Shown: positions 1-11,072, numbered from the stretch's first letter. The stretch: 64,000 bases of DNA from Dioszegia crocea (GCA_001600615.1 BCKK01000002.1:898809-962808), one strand, 5' to 3'. The notes: generated by a model not told the origin, from the letters alone. Translations and numbers: made by a program.

Positions 1-430
1 GAATATCCGTCCGTAGAGTCAAACGCATCTTCCTCTGCGGTCTCATCTCTGCACCGCCTACAGACAAGGGAGTTGTCACATTACCGCTCAAAGGGTACCC
101 CGTGATGAGATCCCCCTTTGCGACTCCCATGTCACCCATGTCTGCCCCTGACTCGAGATTGATGTCTGAACGGACCCTCTTGGCCGGCGGGGTGGACGCG
201 TCGGTGTCGGATTCGGGTGTAGGGAAGCGCGATCGTTTACGGTTCAGCGGAAGGTCGCTGAGAATAGGCGAAAGTGGGGGTGTGTGCGGAGGTGCAAAGG
301 ACGCCTGGACGGGGGAGAAGATGGTGAGAAACCTAGGCGAGGGGATGGTGGTAGGTATACGGTGAGATAGGAAGGAGGAGTGAGGGAAGAAGAGCTGAGC
401 GGGCGTGGAGGCTATGACTTCTGTTGACAT
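1..430 (-). CDS. unknown nuclear-looking protein, N-terminal part
   Basis: The reading frame begins at an ATG read right to left at 430 and stays open to the window edge, giving about 143 residues; the rest lies outside. I do not recognise the protein. The visible part is rich in Ser, Pro and Thr, with a PPHTPPLSP stretch and two basic clusters (NRKRSRF and PAKRVRS) that look like nuclear localisation signals separated by an acidic patch (PESDTD). This composition suggests a nuclear regulatory protein, but no domain is visible. No splice site is needed in this part. The ATG is the first in frame after a 1.2 kb stretch without a gene. Confidence 0.6.
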   Translation of the reverse strand, partial: MSTEVIASTPAQLFFPHSSFLSHRIPTTIPSPRFLTIFSPVQASFAPPHTPPLSPILSDLPLNRKRSRFPTPESDTDASTPPAKRVRSDINLESGADMGDMGVAKGDLITGYPLSGNVTTPLSVGGAEMRPQRKMRLTLRTDI

Positions 431-1676
431 TTTAATGTTTGTGTTGGCGTGGTAGTCAAGGGTGGGATCGCAGGTGGAAAGGTAGGATGTCGGCCGGCGA
501 CAATTGTGGATATATGTGTAGTGATGGGAAGAAGGCGATGCAATCAGCGAAGGACTCTTGATATATGGGACGAGGTATGGGTAGTCAAGGCATAAAAGGG
601 GTCGTCTGTCATAGATACGACAAGGCACAAGTAGCCAGGGGCAGGCAAGATGAAAGAGCGACCAAATGCCAACGAAACGACATGATCCCAACACGACAGT
701 GTTGGTTGAAAAGGAATATGTGAACCGCCGTGAAACGGTTTCCAGCACGACAACCAGTCGCCAATTGTTACCGGTTCATGAGGTGAAGGGGGTAAAAGAG
801 GACATGGGGTGGTATGAAACACGCTTTGATCCACACCATCCTCGAGGACAACAAAAGGCACCGAGGGTGGGGTGTTACGACAAGGGTGTGAAAGGAGGAC
901 GCACCATGACGACAGCCACTAATTGTTTGAGTGTAACAAGAAGACTGCGCTCGGGCCTTCCCCTAAGCGCCAATCTAGAGTGACGCGCACGAAAGGAGGG
1001 TCGGGATGGGCGAACGGGCGGGTCTTGGGTTTTCGATTACCCGCGACCGACTTGCTTTGGGGGCTCCAATTGTTCTGTCGAGGTTGGATGAAGAGGCGCA
1101 GAGCGTGTTTCATGCACCGGTGACCGTGTATGCGACCGAGACACTAGGGGAGATGGATGGACTGATGAGATTGATGGATAGGATTCAGGGTCGGGGAACA
1201 AAGAGGGAAAGAGGCGCAAAGATGAAACGCAACGACGGCGGGTGTCCTTCCGTTTCAGCTTCAGGTCGGTGGCGGGCTCGCCGAGCTTTCCGACGACTGC
1301 ACAGAGCCTTTTTAGTGCTGGAAAGTCGATAGATGAATCGTTAAGAGTTACACGACAGCTGCCATCGCAGTTCTGACCTCCAAGCACTCGCTGCGATGGG
1401 CACTGCTTTGCTGGTACCGAACAGGAGGCTACAGGAGGGCCTCTTTTACTATTTTAGCTTCGATTACCCATGCCGGCATGCATCCGGTATGCCATAAAAG
1501 CGGTGCCCGTGCAATATTTACCCGTGGCAGCTCCAACGGAGAGTAAAGTTGGAGTAAAGGCTCAAAGCCTACGCTATCTTTGGACCATTGGTGCATTCGT
1601 GGAGGGTGGAAATGCTGCCACTCCACGCAGGGGAGGTTGAAATGTTACAAGAAGCGCCAAAACCAAAACCTCAGAC
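431..1676. other. gene-free stretch, about 1.25 kb
   Basis: I find no convincing gene here. Open frames of 65-116 codons exist on both strands (for example 1006-1332 plus and 1037-1387 minus), but they lack family motifs, have no plausible splice partners and overlap one another. The stretch lies upstream of the minus-strand gene starting at 430 and downstream of the ANCHR-like gene ending at 1677. It is probably a long promoter and 5' leader for the first gene, which would be consistent with a regulator. No tRNA-like fold or repeat was noticed. Confidence 0.5.
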
Positions 1677-2851
1677 CTAGGCGCCCTGTGCAGCTCTCCC
1701 TTTCTTACCCCATGTGAACCGCCTGGCCCGGTGCCCCTGTTCTCCCCCTACGCCATGACCGTCCCGCCAGCACTCGTCGCAATAGGCATCATCGTCGCAG
1801 CCCGCGCATTGCACAGTAGCGTCCTTATTACAGATGCCTACTCATCAGCACAACCTCTTACGGAAGGCAATAGATTGCAGACTCACAGCACCAGCTGTCC
1901 AAATCTTCGTCTCGCCCATCTTGCCATCCAGGGAGATTCCATCCTTGTCCTGGCTGCTTACCAGACGCTGGCTTCGAGGTCGGTGCGGCAGGCAGAGAGG
2001 GCCCACCGGGCTTGGTGGATGGTCCAGAGAGCCCAAGCAAGAGGGCCATACGCGCCTCCGCCTCATCATCAGCCTGATCGGCCATGTCGATCTTAGATAT
2101 TGGTTGATGAGTAGGGAGAGAAGGGAAGGCGAGATCCTCCTCGTCGTCTGTTCGTTGACTCGGCTCAGCACCTCGCACTGCAACTCCTCCCTCGTCCGCG
2201 TCCGCCTCTCGCTCAGCTTCATCCAAAGCTCGCTCCAGGATCTCCTGCTCCGTTTCCTCGTCATCCTCCTCATCGTTGCCGTCTTCTTCTGCCTGATCAT
2301 AGCTCGGCCGGTCTTCGCGATCCAGCGGCTGGGTAATGTCTCTCATTTGCCGTATGAGCTCGGCTGCCTCCTTTGACAGGTCGGCGTCTGGTTCCCGCTC
2401 ATTGTCAACGGCAGGCGATGTCGATGGTTGATGAGCACTAGGGGTCGCGCCAGAAAGTGATGCAATGAAAGCTTCCACCTGAGATATCAGCCACCATAGC
2501 AGACGTACAGCATCTGCAATCAAGCCTCACATCGTCATCGTCACCATCAAGACCCAATTCCTCAACTCCCCAGCGTGTCCCAGTACCGTCATTCAGTGCA
2601 GCATAGCGTCTAGTGACATCTCCGTCCTCGTCTTCTTTGTCCCTTCGACTGACCCTGGTTGATCCCCAGGTCGAGTCCGGGTCGAGAGGCCGCCCATCTG
2701 CTATCCTCTCCAGGTCCTCGTGCTCCCTCTTCGCGTTCCTCTCGGCAGATTCGATATGTCGAGCGTAGTCTGGATCGGCCGAAGCTTTTGTCAAGGAGGA
2801 AGAGGATGATTTCAACGCTGCGAAGCGACGAAGAAGATCATCGTCCGTCAT
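1677..2851 (-). CDS. ANCHR-like abscission/NoCut checkpoint regulator (ZFYVE19 C-terminal type)
   Basis: Three exons (2851-2531, 2478-1887, 1837-1677) give a 357-residue protein. The middle is highly charged and probably helical. The decisive part is the C-terminus, split by the last intron: WCCICNKDATVQCAGCDDD followed by AYCDECWRDGH and a final GHRARRF. This is the B-box-like Cys/His zinc module found at the end of animal ANCHR (ZFYVE19), which binds ESCRT-III and VPS4 to delay abscission when chromatin bridges remain. The N-terminal FYVE finger of the animal protein is absent. The N-terminus starts MTDDDLLRRFAALK. Introns are 52 and 49 nt. It diverges from the Mrx11-like gene with 128 bp between the start codons. 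The function is inferred from the zinc module only. Confidence 0.75.
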
Positions 2852-2979
2852 CTGGCCATGATGTATGGTCTGTAGAGAGCACAGCGGTCTTGGTGCTTCA
2901 ATCCTCTTTGACCATGCCGTAAACCGGATCTAAGCGCCTCGTTTAACTCGCCTAATCTCTCGACCCACCAAGGGGTGCG

Positions 2980-3968
2980 ATGGATCGATCCCCTGGCCAT
3001 CAGCATATATCATCTGTAAGGAGAGCATTGATTGGCGCAGCAGCGATGCAGCCGCCATCTTCTGCAATGCGCTCGGCTACAATTCACTTCAAAACACACG
3101 CTGTCGGGCTGAGCCAAGCCTCTACGATACCTCGACGAACCCATCTCCTCAATCCTTATCCCCTCTCTCTGCGTTCAGTCCATCAATCATCCACTCCTCC
3201 AACGTCATCTAAGGCAACAGAGCCTGCCATTCCAGAGACCACAACGCCCCTCTTATCTCCCCACATCTCGCCCCAGCGCTCATCGACACGTCTACAAGCG
3301 TACGCCCCCCACCTGACGGCAATCTCGCACCGTACCGGCGTACCCTTTGCCTCGCTCGCTGGTGCCTTTCTAGTATTACACGAAATCACAGCCATTGTCC
3401 CGGTCATCATATTCTATTTCATTTTCCAAGCTCTTGGTGCAGGAGCGGGTCTGGTCGCATGGATAAGCGGATTGAAGGAGGAGAGTGTGCCAGAGGATGA
3501 GATTTATGGAGAGCCAGCTGGTCAGAGGGTCAAGCAGGGAGGATGGAAGGGATGGGTAGGAGGCTGGATGGTGGAAGCTGAAGAGAAGGCTGAGAGGGTT
3601 GGTCGACGGTATGGAGTTTTGGGGTATGAGAAGGAGATCCGGGCGCGGAAAGGAGAGGCTAGAGCCGGCGTGCCCACAGCGGAGTCGGGTGGGGATGCAC
3701 AGGTGACGGCTGGAGGAGCAACAGAGAAGGTCGCCAATGCCATAGCGGCATATGTCGTCGTCAAGGTGAGTCTGGCGGGAAATATGGGTATGATACAGGT
3801 TGACGGCTGACGCAAAAGGCCCTGCTACCTCTCCGTATCGGCCTCTCACTGGCCCTAGCCCCATCTTTCGCCCGATTCGCTCTCTATCCAATCAGACGCC
3901 TGATGGGCCGCATAAAACCAAAATCTAAGCCCTTGCCAAAGGCGCCTCATAGCGGAGATGCATCCTGA
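2980..3968 (+). CDS. Mrx11-like mitochondrial inner-membrane protein
   Basis: Two exons (2980-3765, 3819-3968) encode 311 residues. The N-terminus is basic, rich in Ser/Ala/Thr and poor in acidic residues, as expected of a mitochondrial presequence. A segment around residues 110-165 (PFASLAGAFLVLHEITAIVP followed by a hydrophobic run) and the end (KALLPLRIGLSLALAPSFAR, then FALYPIRRLMGR) match the pattern I know from fungal Mrx11 and related proteins of the mitochondrial ribosome-associated MIOREX set. Two or three membrane segments are likely. The intron lies in phase 0 exactly between VVVK and ALLPL. The gene ends only 18 bp from the coilin-like gene, tail to tail. Met 2980 is used as start; Met 3046 in the same frame is an alternative. 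The family assignment is from memory. Confidence 0.65.
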
Positions 3969-3986
3969 ATATCTGGCCGCCTGATA

Positions 3987-6160
3987 TTAGACATCGACAG
4001 GATTAAGAGAGAGCAGGCGGTATTCGCCCCGAGCTCGATCTGCTTCAATCTGAGATATAGTCAACTCCAAGATCTCGTCTTCCTCGGCCTCTCCCCCTTC
4101 ATCACCTCCGCCAAGATTATCCACCTCCTCCGCCCATTCGTCTATTTCAATAGGTATCACTGGTCGACGGATGATTTTGAATTTGAAAACATTGGAAGTC
4201 TTTCCAGATAGCCTGCCAATCTTGAATACTAGCTCTGGTGCGAAGCGCTCCAAATTCAATTCGAGGGCCTGAATGTGTCAGAGACAGGACTTGCACTCGG
4301 AATGTTTGACTCACAGACCAGGAGATCAGAGATCCGACTTTCAAAGCCTTTGCAGTCTCGGGAGTCAGGAAGGGGAGGGCGTAGAATCCCGAGTCTACCT
4401 TACTCCACATATCCGCAATGGTCTCGCGCGGGTCCTCTTCTACATGGCCTTCGTTTCCATTGACACCAAGGTGAGTCTCCTGAAGTTTTCGGTCCGTCTC
4501 CGCCTCCACACTGATTGGCGGGCTGAGATGCTTTGATGGGGTTTCTGGTCGAATGACAGCCGCTGGACGTTTGGTCCATTTCCGTACGAAGGGGAATTGT
4601 GCTTTAGTGATGTAGACGTTCGAAGGTATATCTGAGGTCGAGGCAGTTTGTGTAGAATGTGCTGGAGTCGGTGCAGGTTGGTCGCCGATTTCGACTGGTG
4701 TGGGCTCCGCTGAAACTCTATCCGATATCCCAGCAGGAGTGGACTCCTCCCCTGTCGCCCCCTCCCCTTCCCCATCATTAACCCCCGCAACATCCCCAAA
4801 CACAGTCCTCAACCCCGTCTTAGCCATCTTCAAGAACCCCTTCCGCTTATTCCGATTCGCAATATCCTTCTGAAGCGGAAGAATCGAAGGAGCATTAGCC
4901 GAAGTGACAATGTCCGCTGTGGCTTTTGCGATCGCCTGTAGCCTTTCCATAGCCGTTTGGGGTATGATTGTGGGTTTTGGGGTATTTGCGCCTGAAGCGG
5001 CTGAAAGGGCTTTACGCTCTATTGAGCGTTTCTTTCTTCGGCGCAGGTTTCGGTGCTTCGTTTCTGGTTTGCCGAGGCCGGGGGGAGTGTGACCATATGG
5101 ATTGACGCTGTAGGGTCAGTGTACATGGTCTGAGATGGACGTCACGTAGTGTATCCAGGTCAAGAGCGGGATGAGAAAACTTACGCCGAGTTATGAAATA
5201 CAGGGAAAGGGTTTGGTTTCGATGCTGATGCGGTTGGAGCGGCCGATGGGACAGAGGAGGAAGAGGAAGAAGAGGAGGAAGATGACGAAGACGAAGATGA
5301 CGAAGATGAAGATGAGGACGATGAAGACGATGAGGAGCTGGAGCTGGACCCAGCTCTGGATCTAGGCTTGGCCTCGAGATGAGCATTGCCGGCTCCATCC
5401 GGCTTTGCTTCACGCACATCCGAAGCCACTGTCTCGCTTCTTCCCGCCGCGATGATGTCTTGTAGTGAGACGGGCTTCGGCACCGCTTGAGTAGATCTCA
5501 ATGATGTGGCATCACTAGAGATGCTCGAGTCGGACGAATCCGTCGAAGAGGAGGAGGATGATGATCCGGACGAGGATGAGGATGATGCAGAGCTCGACTC
5601 TCTCCTTCTTCGGGGTGATTCCTGCTTGCCTGGCATCTTTCGACGCTTGACACCTTCAGTCCGACGACCATTGACGCTGTCCCCCTTGCTTGCTGCCCGT
5701 CCAACATCCGCATCGTCATGGTCTGCCGACCGTCGAGGGGCTGACCGAGATGATCTCTTCCGCTTGACTCCACCTCCCTCTTCCAGTCTCGCCGATGACA
5801 CACCTCTAGATCCACCAGCTACGAGCTTCACGCTATCTCATCAGCTTCTCGTCCAAGTCCCAATCCAGCCACTCCCGGATCTCCTTAAGATCCCCAGATC
5901 CTCACTCACCCAACTATATCACCCTCTCTCAGTGTCTCAAGCGGGCCATCCACAACCTCGAATCCATCCACTTCGAGGCATAGCTCACGTGCGAGCTGGC
6001 ATAGCTCGCCCACAACCGCAACGGTCCGGATAAGGTGTCGTTTCAGGTCTGAAATAGAGTCGAGTGACGAGGGGATTGGGAGGAGGTATCTCCCAGCTGG
6101 GAATGGCGGCAAGAGGGAGATCTTGAGGCGAAGCGGGCCATTCTGCGGAGCGATGCTCAT
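3987..6160 (-). CDS. coilin-like Cajal body protein
   Basis: Four exons (6160-5910, 5832-5185, 5107-4315, 4268-3987) encode 657 residues. The N-terminal ~80 residues (RLKISLLPPFPAGRYLLPIP through LEVDGFEVVDGPL and EGDIV) follow the ubiquitin-like self-association domain of coilin. The middle is Ser/Arg/Lys-rich with a 32-Ser run (about residues 246-277), then a motif NPYGHTPPGLGKPETKHRN with a strongly basic tail RRRKKRS. The C-terminus (LPFLTPETAKALKVGSLISW, then ALELNLERFAPEL) matches the coilin Tudor-like domain. Coilin scaffolds Cajal bodies and snRNP assembly in the nucleus. I chose Met 6160 because the domain starts just after it; an upstream in-frame Met at 6331 would add 57 unrelated residues. 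Splicing is supported by GT-AG sites and a frame that stays open. Confidence 0.8.
5253..5348 (-). repeat. poly-serine tract inside the coilin-like gene
   Basis: Thirty-two consecutive serine codons (TCN and AGC mixed) are written on the minus strand, appearing as a GA-rich run on the plus strand. The codon mix indicates selection for serine rather than simple trinucleotide expansion. Further short Ser runs lie upstream in the same exon (about 5520-5610). Confidence 0.9.
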
Positions 6161-6522
6161 TCTGCCTGCTGATGAGCCTGCTGAAGCTCCCTGCTTCCAA
6201 TAGAGCGTCGGGTAGGTTGGGTGGTCGATGCCAAAATTCCTGCTTTGCTTTTGCTGGCTGAGGCTGCAAGGGCACAGGGAAGTGGAGTTCACGCCCATCT
6301 CCGCTTGCTCATTCCCTATACTTGCAGCCATGGTGGTCGGTCGTCCATGATCAATGATCCAGGTTCTGTACCCGGTAGACTGATGATCTTCGACCCTGGG
6401 GTCGAGCTTGGATGAGGATACTATTGCTACAAATGCACAGGCCTATATATCAGGCTAAACTTCACTCAGAGTCCGCCCCGACAACGATTTCCCCCGGCTC
6501 ATCTCCAACCACACGCCCCTGC
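6161..6522. other. intergenic: coilin promoter side and RTA1 3' side
   Basis: This 362 bp lies upstream of the coilin-like gene and downstream of the RTA1-family gene. The coilin frame is open upstream to Met 6331, so the 5' part could be translated if that start is used, but the codons look unlike the conserved domain. I see no other gene. Confidence 0.5.
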
Positions 6523-7697
6523 CTACAATGACTGTCTCGCATCTTCCGTCGAGCTCGTTGCTGTCTCAGACGAGGTCGCCACAAGCCCTGGTGACGTCCC
6601 CTTCTTCTCGTCGGAGGTTGTCGCTGTTGCACGACCGCCTCTGCTCTGAGAGCGTAGAATGGGGAAGAAGATTGCCGGGTGGACAACGGTAAGGAGAAGT
6701 ACGGCGAAGGCGACCATTCTAGGATCATCAGCCACTTGATCTGGCATAGGATAGCCCTTTGACACTCACGCTCCGTCAAGGATCAGGAATAGCGTCTCGT
6801 TCTGCATAAGGGTACTTCCCCAGCCTAGCGCCATCTCTGGTATACTGTTCAGTCAGCAAGGGAGTCCTAATAGCAGTGAGAAGGGACCGGGACTCACCGA
6901 TAGATACATCTGATGAGGACGGCGATGTAGGCGGCGACGATGGCATAGAGGTATTTCTGGAACTTGGTCTCGGGCCAGAGCCCCTTTGACGACCCTTCAT
7001 CATCCATCATTCCCAACGATCCTCTCCGTGCCCTCTCACCCTGCATCACGTCCCCACGCTTCTTCCCCGCCCTATATCTCAACCAGTACACAACCATCAG
7101 ACCCCCGCAAAATGCCATATTTGCCGCCTGGAACGCTACTCCCGCCACCAAAAGCCCCGATCCCAGATCGAGCAGATTTTGCTTGACGGTCTCCCCGCTC
7201 GTTGCGCCCGCTGAGATTGCCCCGCCTACCGCCTGAATGATGATGGAGATGAAGTCTGTCCCGACAAAGACCCATGGGTACCATTTAGGTTTAAGCACCG
7301 AGTACTTTGGATCGAGGTAGATGACGATCCATTTGAAGGTGACGGATATCGCGGCGGCGACCATTGTAGGTGCGAGGATAAGCATGAGGAGTTGTATGAC
7401 GAAAGCTGGGTAGTTCCAGACGGTACCGATCGGGCTCATGCTGATACGTGCACCATAGCCCATGATTTCGAATGCGGTGCCGATGCCGAGGAAGATCGAG
7501 AATGACCATGTCCGTCCCCAGGCGCCGACGCCGATCTGGGCGATGAAGCAAAGGGTGAAGAAGACTGTGTAGAAGATACACGCCCCGAGATTGAAGTAGT
7601 CACCGTACGTTGTGAGGTAGACGGGGCAGAGTGGCGTGACCTGCGAACAGGTATCGAACGAGGGGACGAATCCGGGTGGAGCTACGACGCCGGACAT
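6523..7697 (-). CDS. RTA1-family seven-helix membrane protein (lipid-translocating exporter family)
   Basis: Three exons (7697-6898, 6844-6770, 6718-6523) encode 356 residues. The protein shows about seven hydrophobic segments and the RTA1 hallmarks: an N-terminal YGDYFNLGACIFYTVFF segment, GTAFEIMGYGARI, LLMLILAPTMVAAAI, GTDFISIIIQAVGGAISAG and LIRCIYR spliced to IPEMALGWGSTLMQNETLF, then LDGAMVAFAVLLLTVVHP. In yeasts, Rta1, Rtm1, Rsb1 and Pug1 are plasma-membrane proteins linked to resistance to aminocholesterol or sphingoid bases and to porphyrin movement; the exact substrate here is not predictable. The last two exons are invisible without splicing. The tail after the last helix is Ser/Thr-rich and cytosolic-looking. 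Confidence 0.9.
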
Positions 7698-8013
7698 GAA
7701 TGCGGGACGGAGAGCCTGTGGGGGAAAGTTGTGAGTAAAGTGAGCGACGAAACAGTGAAGAGGCCTTGCTTATATACCGGTACCAAGCAATTTCCGTCGA
7801 TGACGCCAAGCTGTGCGATGGCCGTGTCTTGTCCGTCTCGTCTCACCTTAAATTGTAACTTTTGCCTTGTTCGGCCTCCGTCGTCACTTACCCCGCATTA
7901 CGCAATCACAACGCAGGAATGTGGAGTAAGCACGGAGATGCATCAAATCTCCATCCCCCAAGCCACGCCGCCTTCTGAATCCGATGGCGTCTTTCGCGTT
8001 CTACAATAGACAC
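7698..8013. promoter_or_regulatory. bidirectional upstream region between RTA1-family gene and TXNL1
   Basis: This 316 bp separates the divergent starts at 7697 and 8014. The TXNL1 frame is also open from an earlier Met at 7984. A TATA-like string occurs around 7771-7776 (tatata) and would suit the minus-strand RTA1 gene. No gene is visible. Confidence 0.5.
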
Positions 8014-9348
8014 ATGTCAACCCCACTAGTCATTGCCCTCATCTTCATCGCTCTCTTCATTCTATTCAGGCCAAGCAAAGCAGCTACACCACCCAGAGAT
8101 CCCAGTATGGCGCCCAACATTACAGAAATCTCGTCAACGTCCCGTAAGTTGGTCCTTTCGGATGGGGGATGACAAAGCTGATAGGGATACAGAATACGAT
8201 GGGATCGTTCGTGGTCTGGCTCCTACCCAGTTGCTCGTCATAGGTGAGCTTCTGGACTTACTTCGAGTGAGGTTTCAAGCTGATCCAGGCAGATTTCCAC
8301 GCCGTATGTGTTGAGACGATACGTGCGATCCAGACATGCCACTGACTCTGCAGACATGGTGTGGACCCTGCCACGCTATCGCACCTGTCCTTGAGCAGCT
8401 TTCCAACAAGGTGAGCTGATCGGAGCCTAGTTAAGACCAGGAATGCCCTGAGCTGACATTCAGTTCACGCACGTCAAATTCGTCAAGATTGATGTGGACA
8501 AGCAGGCGGAGCTAGCCCGTCGGTTCCAGGTCAGAGCCATGCCGACCTTCAAATTCCTCAAGGGCGGTCGGGAGGTCGCTGAGGTCAGTCTTATACCGTC
8601 TTATCAGTGTGAATAGCTCAGTCGCTGACTTGAGACAGCTGAAAGGAGCTTCACCTCCTCAGCTCAATGCGCTCGTGTCACAGCATGCCGGTCCCGCAAC
8701 TCAAGCCTTCTCGGGCGGTGGTCAGAAACTTGGCTCTGCTCCCTCTGCTGCGGCCTCTGGCTCTGGATCAGCTTCGACCAGCTCGGACTCCTCCTCCCTG
8801 CTCAGCCAAATCACCTCCAAGGGCTTGTCATGCCTTAACGAGTCGGCTTCGCACCCGCTTTCCTCGATCGTCGGACCGGCACATGGACCCAAGGGGACAT
8901 CATACCTTGAATCCGACGTCGATGCCGAATTGCTCATTTCCATCCCCTTCAACGACGTCGTCAAGCTCAAAGCCATTTCGATCTTCTCTGGCGTTTCACC
9001 CTCGCAGGCGCCCAAGAGCATAAAGTTGTTCATCAATCACAACTCGATGGACTTTGCGGATGCGGAAAGGGAGACCGCGGCTCAGGAGATCGAGCTCAGC
9101 CCGGAGGACATCAAGGGGAACAAGGTGGAATTGCGTTTTGTCCGCTTCCAGAGCGTGCGGTCATTGCATATCTTGATCAAGGACAACCAGGAGGATGAGG
9201 AGACAACGAGGATTGACTCAATCGACCTATACGGCTCTGGTAGGTCCATCCCTCAGACCATCTGCAGGGAGTCATCAGTGCTGACACCGCCACAGTTGGT
9301 CAAGCTGAGAACAAGGGACCCCTTCCCAAGCACGAACACGAGCACTAG
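8014..9348 (+). CDS. thioredoxin-PITH protein (TXNL1 type)
   Basis: Seven exons (8014-8143, 8193-8243, 8293-8303, 8354-8410, 8464-8583, 8639-9239, 9296-9348) encode 340 residues. The thioredoxin domain carries the active site ATWCGPCHAIAPVLEQL, read across an 11-nt exon, and the cis-Pro motif RAMPTFKFLKGG. After a Ser-rich linker comes a full PITH domain (LISIPFNDVVKLKAISIF through RIDSIDLYGS), which in animals docks to the 26S proteasome. The end is a His/Glu-rich tail (KHEHEH). If Met 8014 is used, the protein starts with a hydrophobic stretch (TPLVIALIFIALFILF) absent from typical cytosolic TXNL1; Met 8107 (MAPNITEISS) would give the usual 309-residue form. Both starts are in one exon and frame. 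Confidence 0.9.
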
Positions 9349-9755
9349 CCGCTGCTCCGCGGACAGTAGTGCAAGATGAATTACGTTTTTTAGCCAGCTC
9401 TGCGATAATGGTACCAACTCGAGCCTGAAGTAATTACGTCTTGCTCTCGGCTGCTCCTAGACACGAATGCACCGTGTCCAAGGGGACTCCAAGCTACTCC
9501 AAGGGGTCTTATCGATAAGCTTGCGTGCCTTATTACGTCACGATGCGATTTGCTGGAATCTGCTCGTGATCGATGTAACGCGATGACGCTGAGGGACACA
9601 TGGACGGTATGCGTCTGTTGGCTATGACGCTTGAGCTGCGCAGGTACGGTGGCTTAGATAAGACATTCAAAGGATACTATATAGGTAGCTCAGGCAAAGT
9701 CTCCCCCTCGCCCATTTCCTCCTCTTTCCACATCGATCAAGAGACAAGAATCACC
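9349..9755. promoter_or_regulatory. intergenic, with TATA-like box for the SDR gene
   Basis: This 407 bp holds the TXNL1 3' region and the promoter of the SDR gene at 9756. A TATATAG string at 9678-9684 lies 78 nt upstream of the ATG, followed by a pyrimidine-rich stretch (about 9700-9740), a common fungal core-promoter layout. No gene is visible. Confidence 0.5.
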
Positions 9756-11072
9756 ATGCAGAGCATTCTACACCCTCTTATCGGTAGGTCTCTGTCCACG
9801 TAGTTGGTGACCAATTGCTAAGATCTAGGTCCTGCCGGGCCTGAAGTCGCCGACCTGAAGGGCAAGACTGCAATCATCACAGGCGGAGCACTGGGCATTG
9901 TAAGCCGGGCCCACCGATCTTATCAAGCCTCGCCACTGACCATCAGGGATTCGAGGTGGCCCGAGCATTCAGCAAGTATGGTTGCCGAGTCATCATGGTC
10001 AACCGGAAGGAAGATCAAGGGATGAAGTCTATCGCGCAGATCAAGGAGGAATGTGGACAAGACACGCCGATCGAGTGGAAAGAGTGCGATTTGGGAAGTT
10101 TGAAGATGGTCCAGGAAGTCTTTGGAGGGTTCGCCAGGGATCTTGACAGGCTAGACTACGTATGTGCATCGGCTTGCGCTTCGCGACACATGCTGATGAA
10201 GCCTCAGCTCATCTTGTCATCTGGAATTAACGTCAACTTCTTCCGATTAGACGCTGATGGCATTGACGGCCATTTCGGAGTGTGCGTTCTCTCCACTTCG
10301 CCTTTTCAAGCTACCTATACTGACGTCACAGGAATGCTCTTGGTCACTACTATGCCATCAACCTTCTCTACCCCCTCTTACGCAAAACCTCCAAATTGCC
10401 CGATACACCCAAAGGGTCCGTCAGGATCGTCTTTGAGTCATCAGAGATGCACCGTGCTGCGCCCGGGTCCGAAGATTCGAAGGAACGTGCCCGGGGCTGT
10501 CATTTCGGGAGTGAAGAGGAGATCACAGAGGGAGGGAAGGCTCTGGGTCATATCGAGCTGTATGGCCGAACAAAGCTGGCGATGATCCTGTACGGCAAGG
10601 CAATCAGGGATAAGGTGATCCAGAAGAACGGGGACGATATCTATATTCGTGAGTGTTGTTCGTTGATAATTGGAGATCAAAGCTGATCTGGCGTAGTCAG
10701 TGTTCATCCCGGAGCTGTCAATACCGAGATGCAGCAGCAGTGGAAGGATGCTTATCCCGGTATACTGGGTAAGATCCTCACGAACGGTATGCTCGCCTTT
10801 GGTCGAGATCCAGTTCAGGGGTCATACTCTGCTTTATATGCGGCGTTGAGTAAAGTGGTGGTTGAGAAGGAGTGGAACGGAGTGTATCTTAGTGACCCGG
10901 TAAGCCATCAAGTCTTCAGGTTCCAGAAGATGGTATACTGATATCACAGGCCACCCTCGGTAAGGAGTCGGCGCAGGCCTGCGATGCTAATCTCGCTACT
11001 GCCCTGTGGGAGCTATCGGAGAGGATGGTCAAGCGCATCGTAGGAGATGACGCTCTAGTTGCTTGGAAGTAG
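9756..11072 (+). CDS. short-chain dehydrogenase/reductase, retinol-dehydrogenase-like
   Basis: Seven exons (9756-9783, 9829-9899, 9947-10159, 10208-10281, 10332-10648, 10697-10899, 10950-11072) encode 342 residues. The nucleotide-binding motif TGGALGIG (TGxxxGxG) is interrupted by an intron. NALGHYYAINLLYPLL, a serine-rich strand (RIVFESSEMH), the catalytic YGRTK (YxxxK) and VHPGAVNTEMQQQW follow the classical/extended SDR order. The helix-4 Asn is spliced across exons 4 and 5. The family oxidises or reduces alcohols and ketones with NAD(P); this subgroup resembles retinol dehydrogenase/WWOX-like fungal enzymes, but the substrate is not predictable. There is no signal peptide. It converges on the checkpoint mediator gene with 272 bp between the stops. 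Confidence 0.9.

Noticed and set aside
1006..1332. Open frame of 108 codons in the 1.25 kb gene-free stretch
   Set aside because: It has no recognisable motif, overlaps an equally long antisense frame, and lacks supporting splice sites or homologous pattern.
5253..5348. GA-rich run as a possible regulatory or unstable microsatellite
   Set aside because: It is within a coding exon and encodes 32 serines with mixed codons, so it is protein low complexity.
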